64,000 nt of DNA from Vibrio sp. HDW18 (GTDB lineage: Bacteria; Pseudomonadota; Gammaproteobacteria; Enterobacterales; Vibrionaceae): contig NZ_CP049913.1 of the NCBI RefSeq assembly GCF_011306175.1, positions 310,001 to 374,000 on the forward strand. The letters are read 5' to 3'. This document shows positions 57,541-64,000 of this stretch, piece after piece. The notes below the pieces were generated by a model. The model made no database searches. It was not told the origin of the DNA and was given only the letters and a program-made list of their open reading frames with translations. Each line of letters starts with the position of its first letter. Position 1 is the stretch's first letter. Made by a program: the position numbers and the translations under genes.

Positions 57541-59159
57541 TACTTACCAAGCAGAGCGTTGATTTGAGCTTTGTAACCTGCAGCTTCAGCGCCATAGATG
57601 GCTTGAATGCCAGTGTCACCAACTTTAACCAGACCGCGAGCACCAAGCTGTTGAGTCCAGAAATCGTTATCTTTCACTTGAGCACCATCTTTTACTGTGA
57701 TGCGCAGACGAGTGATACATGCATCAACATCAACGATGTTTTCTGCACCACCCAGAGCTTCAATCATGTCTTGCGCTTTTTGATTGCTGCCAGCCGCGCC
57801 ATCTTTTGCTGCATGGTAATCTTGCTTAGACACTACTGCTACGGCACTACCTTTGCGACCTGGGGTTTTCACATCAAATTTAACGATGAACCAGCGGAAG
57901 ACAAAGAAGTAAACGAATGCGTAAGCAATACCCACTACAGGGATAAAGTACCAGTTGTTTTCAGCACCAGTTACACCTGGCAAAATACCAAACAAGCTGA
58001 AGTCAATGAAACCGCCACTGAAAGTCATACCCACTTTAACGTTCAGCATATCCATCAGCATGAATGACAGACCCGCTAGAGGAACGTGGATCGCATAGTA
58101 CAGTGCTGGAGCTAGGAACAAGAAAGTGAATTCAATTGGCTCAGTAATACCAGTCAGGAATGCAGTCAGAGCAACTGAGAACAACAGACCACCAGCGGCT
58201 TTCTTGTTGTTGTCATCTGCTAGGGTATACATTGCATAAGCGGCTGCAGGTAGACCAAACATCATGAACGGGAATTTACCAGTCATGAAGTTAGTTGAAG
58301 TAAATTGAGAGAAATCACCGGTTGCCAGAGAAGCAAAGAAGATGTTCTGTGTACCTTTGATCAACTCACCAGCGATCTCAGCAGTACCGCCAATCTCAGT
58401 CTGCCATAGAGGCAAGTAGAAAACGTGATGCAGACCAACAGGGATCAGAGAACGTTCAATGATACCGAAGATCAAAGAAGCAATGTAACCGTGACCTGAT
58501 GCAGTCATTTCACCTAGCGCAGCACCGATGGCACCGAATGCAGCACCAAAGAATGGCCAAATGAAAGTCAGAACAATACCGTAGAACAACGCAGCAAATG
58601 CGCTGATGATAGGTACGAAACGAGCACCACCGAAGAAACCTAGGTAATCTGGTAATTTGGCATCATGGTATTTATTGTGCAATACCACAGTTACCGCACC
58701 AGCGATCAGACCACCAAACACACCCATACTTAGTGTATTAGAAATACCCAGCATGTCAGCCAGTACCCCTGGATATTCGCTACCCATCAGTACCACAGTG
58801 TTGGTATCTAAGTTGATCATGTTTGCCACAACCAAAGTCTTAGCAATCGCAACGTTCATTACCAAGTAAGAGATCAGCGCCGCCAGTGCTGCTGCACCTT
58901 TCTCGGCACGAGCAAAACCTACCGCGATCGCCAAAGCGAACATGACTGGCAAGTTAGCAAATACAATACCACCCGCCGCAGTCATAACTTGTAGGAAACT
59001 ATTTAGAACGGTTCCGTCTTGCAGCACACCGATTTGGTACGCTTCGATCATGGTAGGGTTGGTAAAACTCCCCCCGATACCCAACATAATACCCGCTGCA
59101 GGCAGCAGTGCGATGGGTAACATAATTGATTGTGAAAGTTTACTAAAGAAAGCTTTCAT
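57540..59159 (-). CDS. ptsG: PTS EIICB sugar permease, glucose/glucoside family
   Basis: 539-residue permease. The EIIC domain (about 1-420) starts SKLSQSIMLPIALLPAAGIM and has DYLGFFGGARFVPIISAFAAL, IPVGLHHVFYLPLW and the substrate-site motif [16 protein letters not shown] (about 455-539) has its phosphocysteine in [12 protein letters not shown]. No EIIA domain, so it would use EIIA-Glc (Crr). Compared with E. coli PtsG it has a long insert around residues 27-60 and resembles MalX/PtsG equally; the symbol is tentative. It is the intact copy next to the decayed ptsG-like gene. Mlc (50172) is a likely regulator. Confidence 0.85.
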   Translation of the reverse strand: MKAFFSKLSQSIMLPIALLPAAGIMLGIGGSFTNPTMIEAYQIGVLQDGTVLNSFLQVMTAAGGIVFANLPVMFALAIAVGFARAEKGAAALAALISYLVMNVAIAKTLVVANMINLDTNTVVLMGSEYPGVLADMLGISNTLSMGVFGGLIAGAVTVVLHNKYHDAKLPDYLGFFGGARFVPIISAFAALFYGIVLTFIWPFFGAAFGAIGAALGEMTASGHGYIASLIFGIIERSLIPVGLHHVFYLPLWQTEIGGTAEIAGELIKGTQNIFFASLATGDFSQFTSTNFMTGKFPFMMFGLPAAAYAMYTLADDNNKKAAGGLLFSVALTAFLTGITEPIEFTFLFLAPALYYAIHVPLAGLSFMLMDMLNVKVGMTFSGGFIDFSLFGILPGVTGAENNWYFIPVVGIAYAFVYFFVFRWFIVKFDVKTPGRKGSAVAVVSKQDYHAAKDGAAGSNQKAQDMIEALGGAENIVDVDACITRLRITVKDGAQVKDNDFWTQQLGARGLVKVGDTGIQAIYGAEAAGYKAQINALLGK

Positions 59160-59582
59160 GTATTTATGCTCCTGATAAAGTTATTAGAATGGTTCAGTTC
59201 TGACGGCCCCCCGTAGCCTTAATGCCAGTACTGAATGAAAAATGTAACACTCATGCATTATATTTTCCGGCTCTAAATATATATTGATGGCCGTTAATTT
59301 TTCTAGTTTGGAATGAAATTTAGTTTCAAAGTAATAGGCGGATCACAGTCACCCGCTCACACTAAAATACCACCAACGCAACCCATGCCATTGTTTTTTA
59401 TGACAAAAAATAAAAAAGCATTAATTTCACAGGATAAATAAAATCGCCTGACATGTTATTTTTTGCAACAAATTTACAATTTGATGATTTTTGCTCTATT
59501 TTCCATCAATCAGCCTAAAAGTTCGCTTTTTTTGAATTTGCTATAATATTTAACCGATAAAAAATCATTTACCGTTTATTTT
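59160..59582. promoter_or_regulatory. Upstream region of the intact EIICB gene
   Basis: No gene. It contains minus-strand TATAAT (59262-59257), about 100 bases from the ATG, and further upstream a dyad TGAAA-N5-TTTCA (59314-59328) that could be a repressor site, for example Mlc or NagC. A C-run at 59203-59208 (GGGGGG in the leader) lies between promoter and gene. The left end of tatD's transcript also enters here without a clear terminator. Confidence 0.45.
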
Positions 59583-60368
59583 TCACACAACAATAGTTCT
59601 CATCGCAAAAAAAAGATTCCTGAAGTTTTCGCTGGTTTTTGCAGCGACTTCGGTAAGTGAAATCCCTTTAAGCTGAGCGATATGCGCCGCGACCTCGACG
59701 ACATACGCTGGCTGATTTTGTTTGCCACGATGTGGGACTGGTGATAAATACGGTGAATCGGTCTCAATCAAGAGCCGTTCTAAAGGCAATGCTTTTACCA
59801 CTTCTTTAAGCGCCGTCGCTTGCCGAAAAGTCACAATCCCAGAAATCGAAATATAAAAACCGAGATCGATCGCCGCTTCAGCAAACGGCAAATCTTCAGT
59901 AAAACAGTGGATCACCCCACCACAGTGCTCCGCTCGCCCTGCCTTTAGCAGTTGTAACGTATCTTGTTGAGCATCACGTGTATGAATGATCAATGGCTTA
60001 TTCAGCTCAACCGCAACATCGATCTGCTGCCGAAAGCGTAATTTCTGTAACTCTGCGGTTTGTGGCTGATAATGATAATCTAACCCCGTTTCGCCAATCG
60101 CCACCACTTTCTGGTGTTGCGCATACTGCAGAAATGTGGCGAGCGAAAACTCACTCTCTACATCTAAAGGATGCACACCACAGGAAGCATACACTTGAGC
60201 AAAGGGCTCAATCATAGCCAACATATTCGGAAAAGCATCGAGCGTAACGCCTACCGTAAGTAAGTGCTCAACTTTGGCTTGGCGAGCTTTGGTAATCACA
60301 TCATTCACATCCGTGTGCAAATCTTGGTAATCCAATTTGTCGAGATGACAGTGTGAATCTACAAACAT
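59583..60368 (-). CDS. TatD/YcfH-family metal-dependent hydrolase
   Basis: 261-residue TIM-barrel hydrolase. Metal ligands in [11 protein letters not shown] (HxH), IGETGLDYHY (Glu), LIIHTRDAQQD and GGVIHCFTED (His), and the final aspartate in LIETDSPYLSP. In many gamma-proteobacteria this paralogue (ycfH) follows holB, as here; TatD relatives act as 3'-5' DNA exonucleases or D-aminoacyl hydrolases. It overlaps holB by ten bases. Confidence 0.9.
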   Translation of the reverse strand: MFVDSHCHLDKLDYQDLHTDVNDVITKARQAKVEHLLTVGVTLDAFPNMLAMIEPFAQVYASCGVHPLDVESEFSLATFLQYAQHQKVVAIGETGLDYHYQPQTAELQKLRFRQQIDVAVELNKPLIIHTRDAQQDTLQLLKAGRAEHCGGVIHCFTEDLPFAEAAIDLGFYISISGIVTFRQATALKEVVKALPLERLLIETDSPYLSPVPHRGKQNQPAYVVEVAAHIAQLKGISLTEVAAKTSENFRNLFFAMRTIVV

Positions 60369-61333
60369 ATTTCCTCATTAATCCATTGATAAAACCATTG
60401 CAGGAGCAATAGTTCACTATTCAACCCAGTAAATTGACGCAGCTGATCGATGAGAGCTTGCAATGCCGCGGTCTGGGTATAAAGCTGATGATAAGTCAGG
60501 CGGTTGGCTAATTCGGTGCTAAGTGGTGTTGCATCGCTTTGCTGCACCCCAAACTGAATTTTTTGCGCATCCGTTAGCCAGCACCAAACCCAATAAAGCC
60601 CTTGGTTTAAATCATTATTAATCAATGAGATAAACTTTAATTGGGCATTAACATCACCGTTAATGGCCGCAATAAACTGAGCTTCAAGCTCGCGATAGTT
60701 GGCGATCCCGCCTTGCTGCATAAACGCTCGAGTTTTCAGTGGTGAAGCCGAACAAAGATGCAACGCATAGCTTGGCGCATCAATCGCCTGAGCTTGTAAC
60801 CACTCCTGCACTACATCAGGCGTAGGGCTTGGGATCACCCAGCGTTGACAACGGCTGATAATGGTTGGTAGCAGTTGCTGGATCCGGGACGTGACTAAGA
60901 TAAACAAACAGTGTAAAGGTGGCTCTTCTAATGTTTTCAGCAACGCATTCGCAGCCGATTCGTTCATCGCATCGGCCGGCTCGATCACAATCAAACGATA
61001 ACCCGCGAGCTGCGATGATTCTTGAGCAATCCGATTAATATGCCGAATTTGATCAACCGAAATCGCCTTACCCGGTTTTTCAGGTCGCACATAATGCAGA
61101 TCCGGATGATGCCCCGCCTGCAGTAAAGCACAGCTATGGCAAAAGCCACACGGCTCCGAGTCACTACTGGCGCAAATTACGCTGCGAGCCATAGACTCAA
61201 CCAAGCTTTCTGCACCTAATCCTTCCGCCGCTTGGATGAGGGTCGCACTCGCCAACTGTCCGCTTGCCAATGTCGCTTGCCATAACTGATACACAGGGCT
61301 AAGCCAAGGGTAAAGAGGCGTAAGACTAGACAT
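60359..61333 (-). CDS. holB: HolB, DNA polymerase III delta' subunit
   Basis: 324-residue clamp-loader subunit. It has the AAA+ fold with a degenerate Walker A ([15 protein letters not shown] lacks GKS/T), as normal for delta', the zinc cysteines in [21 protein letters not shown], the sensor-type [21 protein letters not shown] and the SRC motif in ISRCQRW. Overlaps tmk upstream by eight bases and tatD downstream. Confidence 0.95.
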   Translation of the reverse strand: MSSLTPLYPWLSPVYQLWQATLASGQLASATLIQAAEGLGAESLVESMARSVICASSDSEPCGFCHSCALLQAGHHPDLHYVRPEKPGKAISVDQIRHINRIAQESSQLAGYRLIVIEPADAMNESAANALLKTLEEPPLHCLFILVTSRIQQLLPTIISRCQRWVIPSPTPDVVQEWLQAQAIDAPSYALHLCSASPLKTRAFMQQGGIANYRELEAQFIAAINGDVNAQLKFISLINNDLNQGLYWVWCWLTDAQKIQFGVQQSDATPLSTELANRLTYHQLYTQTAALQALIDQLRQFTGLNSELLLLQWFYQWINEEICL

Positions 61334-61964
61334 GATTCATCTGACTTAACCAGGCTTCAACAGCAACACGAATATCGGTCGTCACCTGTTCAATCGATTG
61401 AGCCGCATTAATCAATACCACCGTCTCATCGCTGTGGGCCAGTTCAAGATAACGCTGACGAGCACGTTCAAAAAAACCGATATCCATCTTTTCAATCCGA
61501 TCCAGCTCACCACGGCCACGAGCTCGCTGCAAACCCAGTTTCGGATCAATATCCAGATATAAGGTTAAGTCTGGTTTAAAATCCCCCAACGCGGTTTGCT
61601 TTAAACTGTGCATTGTCGCAGCCGCAATCTGCCGTCCACCACCTTGATAAGCTTGTGAAGACATATCATGCCGATCGCCAACCACCCAAGTTCCTTGGGC
61701 TAAAGCGGGCTTAATCACATTTTCCACCAGTTGTACCCGCGCAGCGTACACGAGCAGCAATTCGGTGATGTCTTGCAACACTTCTCCCGGATGCTCTTCT
61801 TTGACCAAGGCGCGTAACTTTTCGGCTAATACGGTCCCGCCCGGCTCACGAGTGCAGGCGATTGACTGAATACCATGTTGCTGTAAGGTTTCCACTACCA
61901 TTTGGATCGCGGTACTCTTTCCAGCGCCCTCAAGCCCTTCGATTACGATAAATTTTGCGTTCAT
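61326..61964 (-). CDS. tmk: Tmk, thymidylate kinase
   Basis: 212-residue P-loop kinase phosphorylating dTMP to dTDP. P-loop [15 protein letters not shown] (about 8-22), DR/H signature [18 protein letters not shown] and the lid [13 protein letters not shown]. The ATG at 61964 overlaps the mltG stop in ATGA, indicating coupled translation. Central gene of the mltG-tmk-holB-tatD run. Confidence 0.97.
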   Translation of the reverse strand: MNAKFIVIEGLEGAGKSTAIQMVVETLQQHGIQSIACTREPGGTVLAEKLRALVKEEHPGEVLQDITELLLVYAARVQLVENVIKPALAQGTWVVGDRHDMSSQAYQGGGRQIAAATMHSLKQTALGDFKPDLTLYLDIDPKLGLQRARGRGELDRIEKMDIGFFERARQRYLELAHSDETVVLINAAQSIEQVTTDIRVAVEAWLSQMNHV

Positions 61965-62977
61965 GTTTTTTTTCTAAGTTTTTTAAGATAATTACGTACC
62001 GCACGATTATGGTCAGCGAGTGTTTTCGAGAAATTGTGTCCGCCCTCACCGCTCGCCACAAAGTAAAGGTAATCACTTTGTTCCGGATTTAATGCCGCAT
62101 AAATCGAAGCCTCACCAGGCATGGCGATCGGAGTTGGTGGTAATCCATTGATCACATAGGTATTATATGGAGTGCGTTCTCGTAAATCTTTCTTGCGAAT
62201 ATTGCCATCATAAGCTTCTCCCATACCGTAGATCACCGTAGGATCGGTCTGTAGCCGCATGCGCTTATTAAGCCGATTAATAAACACGGCGGCAATTCGC
62301 TCACGTTCATCAGCAATCGAGGTCTCTTTTTCGATAATTGAAGCCAAGATCAAAGCTTCATAAGCGGTTTGGATCGGTAAGCCCTTTTGGCGATGATCCC
62401 AAGTCACCTGCAAAAACTGCTCTAACTTTTGATTAGCGCGTTTGAGAATGTCTAGATCGCTGGTACCTTTAATGAAATGGTAAGTTTCAGCCAAAAATAG
62501 GCCTTCTAATTTTTCATGTTGCAACCCCAAAGCCTTGGCAATTTCCGCCTCCGAAAGTCCAGTCAATTGCTGAGTGATGTAAGGGTTACTGGCCAAAATA
62601 GCACGCCATTCTTGAAAACGGCTACCCTCAACAAAGGTCACCGCAAATTGATGCTCTTTACCGGCCACCAACAAAGCCAAAGCTTGCTGTAGACTCATGT
62701 TGGGTTGTAATTGATATGTCCCGGCTTTAATTTGCGATAACTCAGGATGAAAACGACGCACCCAATCGGCAACAAAACTGGCATTGATCCACGCTTGTTC
62801 GGTGAGCACTGTCAGCTCTCGATTCAAACTTGTCCCAGGAGCTATGGTCACCAACTGGGCTTGCTCTATCAGCAAAGGCTGCGCAAGATAGTTATCCATT
62901 TGTTTGACAAAATAAGCATAACTGCCTACGGCAGCGCAGATCAGAACGACAAAAATCAATACTAGCTTTTTAATCAC
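61961..62977 (-). CDS. mltG: MltG, endolytic murein transglycosylase (YceG)
   Basis: 338-residue single-pass membrane enzyme that cuts nascent glycan strands. N-terminal anchor [20 protein letters not shown] (about 5-24), a LysM-like region, and the YceG catalytic domain with the glutamate in [27 protein letters not shown] and [21 protein letters not shown]. The start is GTG at 62977, overlapping the pabC stop in GTGA. Confidence 0.95.
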   Translation of the reverse strand: MIKKLVLIFVVLICAAVGSYAYFVKQMDNYLAQPLLIEQAQLVTIAPGTSLNRELTVLTEQAWINASFVADWVRRFHPELSQIKAGTYQLQPNMSLQQALALLVAGKEHQFAVTFVEGSRFQEWRAILASNPYITQQLTGLSEAEIAKALGLQHEKLEGLFLAETYHFIKGTSDLDILKRANQKLEQFLQVTWDHRQKGLPIQTAYEALILASIIEKETSIADERERIAAVFINRLNKRMRLQTDPTVIYGMGEAYDGNIRKKDLRERTPYNTYVINGLPPTPIAMPGEASIYAALNPEQSDYLYFVASGEGGHNFSKTLADHNRAVRNYLKKLRKKT

Positions 62978-63777
62978 GAATTACTACTCTCCTGAAAACG
63001 TCGCGTCATACTACCTATATCCAGCGAGTGTTCACCTATCTGTGTCACTGGCGCAATCACCAGTAACGCATTGGTAATGAACACTTCATCTGCCGCCAAC
63101 ACGCTTTCGATACCAAACCGGTCAATCACTAGCGGAATCGATAACTGCTGGGCAAGTTTGAGTATCTGACCACGTGCAACACCGGCAACGCCGGCATGGT
63201 GTAAACTGGGGGTATAAAGCTGGCCATCTTTACACCAGAATAAATTGGCGGCAGTAGTTTCAATCACTTGGTCATCGATGTCTAAACAAACACCATCGTC
63301 CCAACCCGCCACATCCATTTCACGTTTGAGTAAAATCTGCTCCAAACGATTATTATGTTTATGTCCAGCCAGCAGCGGATTTAACCCCATTCTCTGCTGG
63401 CAAATGCCTAATGACACACCCGCGTTACGCCACTGCTCATAATGGCTAGGAAAAGCAAACGCGCTAATAGTAACACTGCATGCGCTGACTTGAGTAGGAC
63501 TGTAACCACGTCCCCCAGTACCTCGGCTAATATGAACTTTTATCCCTGCTTGCGCATCACTGCGTATCATCGCCTGCACACCTTGCCACACCGCTGACCA
63601 ATCGGGCTCGGTAATATGCAGCGCTTTAAGGCAAGCTTGTAAGCGGGCTTGATGCTGCGGCCAAAGCACTGCTTGACCGTGCTGAGTTAGTAGAGTGGTA
63701 AAGCAACCATCGCCATATTGAAAGGAACGATCATCAATCGGTCGCTCATTGCCTGGCTTTCCATTCACCCAGTACAT
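62974..63777 (-). CDS. pabC: PabC, aminodeoxychorismate lyase
   Basis: 267-residue fold-type IV PLP enzyme releasing p-aminobenzoate (for folate) from aminodeoxychorismate. It shows [25 protein letters not shown], the PLP lysine region [18 protein letters not shown] and [18 protein letters not shown]. The ATG at 63777 has GGAG seven bases ahead; a TTG ten codons earlier in frame is rejected. It lies between fabF and mltG, the common order. Confidence 0.94.
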   Translation of the reverse strand: MYWVNGKPGNERPIDDRSFQYGDGCFTTLLTQHGQAVLWPQHQARLQACLKALHITEPDWSAVWQGVQAMIRSDAQAGIKVHISRGTGGRGYSPTQVSACSVTISAFAFPSHYEQWRNAGVSLGICQQRMGLNPLLAGHKHNNRLEQILLKREMDVAGWDDGVCLDIDDQVIETTAANLFWCKDGQLYTPSLHHAGVAGVARGQILKLAQQLSIPLVIDRFGIESVLAADEVFITNALLVIAPVTQIGEHSLDIGSMTRRFQESSNS

Positions 63778-63854
63778 GCTCGGACTCCATAAAAAGAAAC
63801 GGCTCAATGCTATGCATCAAGCCGTGTGAACTCAAGTAAAGAGTGGTGAAGTTT

Positions 63855-64000
63855 TTACATGCGCTTGAAAATCAAGCTACCGTTAGTGCCACCAAAGCCA
63901 AATGAATTACACATCGCGTATTCCATATTCTCGACTTTACGCGCCACATGCGGTACCAAATCGACATCCAGACCAGGCTCTGGATTATCCAGATTGATGG
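63855..64000 (-). CDS. fabF: FabF, 3-oxoacyl-ACP synthase II (C-terminal end only)
   Basis: The last 48 codons of a beta-ketoacyl-ACP synthase, running off the right edge. Visible text is [20 protein letters not shown] followed by [17 protein letters not shown] and the stop. NSFGFGGTN is the conserved C-terminal loop with the gating phenylalanine, next to the last active-site region. The gene order fabF-pabC-mltG-tmk-holB supports FabF rather than FabB. Confidence 0.93.
   Translation of the reverse strand, partial: INLDNPEPGLDVDLVPHVARKVENMEYAMCNSFGFGGTNGSLIFKRM

Overview
The window looks like a chromosomal segment of a Vibrio close to V. cholerae. Supporting signs are the gene content and gene order (ycgL/minCDE, menFDHBCE, alaA-yfbR-dgt-tapT-rrtA, rnd-fadD, gapA-yeaD, cheV-mlc, tatD-holB-tmk-mltG-pabC-fabF), three copies of the ERIC/IRU intergenic repeat, a cold-shock gene, a NlpE-type lipoprotein and a rhombosortase. 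The species cannot be fixed from sequence reading alone. Nearly everything is housekeeping DNA. I see no prophage, integron, CRISPR array, insertion sequence or large island.

Layout. 1-7.6 kb is the most mosaic part: the 5' end of an oppA-like gene (running off the left edge), a HAD phosphatase, an OpgC-like membrane protein, an ERIC element, an AT-rich stretch with a small unknown gene and a cold-shock gene, then an arsenate-resistance operon arsR-phosphatase-arsJ whose usual GAPDH gene is missing. 7.8-12.3 kb has tRNA-Arg(UCU), folD, a frameshifted mltB-like lytic transglycosylase, ycgL and the minCDE division-site operon. 12.6-18.4 kb holds an NlpE-like lipoprotein, DUF1244 and Tim44-like genes, a TetR regulator with an LplT-PlsC fusion, and a CorC/HlyC-type membrane protein. 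18.6-25.8 kb is the menaquinone operon menF-menD-menH-menB-menC-menE, read leftward. 26-33.5 kb carries alaA, nucleotide-pool hydrolases yfbR and dgt, tapT, rrtA, rnd and fadD. 34-45 kb has slp, tsaB, yoaA, purU, sppA, ansA, a lipoprotein, msrB and the highly expressed gapA. 45-53.6 kb has yeaD, outer-membrane proteins, rlmA, cheV, mlc, a patatin-like phospholipase and the 29-residue ynhF. 54-59.2 kb has a sodium-dependent NSS transporter with its 33-residue MetS-type subunit, a decayed glucose-type PTS permease gene, an RDD protein and an intact PTS EIICB gene. 59.6-64 kb is the tatD-holB-tmk-mltG-pabC-fabF string with short overlaps.

Most informative oddities: (1) the arsenate operon has lost its GAPDH gene and seems to keep a short scar encoding that enzyme's last residues between arsR and the phosphatase; (2) a ptsG-like gene is broken by both a frameshift and an internal deletion, while its intact paralogue two genes upstream shares promoter sequence with it; (3) an mltB-like gene has lost one G in a G-run just before its catalytic glutamate codon; (4) three ERIC copies include one with a 9-bp internal deletion lying between gapA and yeaD; (5) two very short membrane-protein genes (33 and 29 codons) that gene finders often miss. 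I found no convincing wholly new system.
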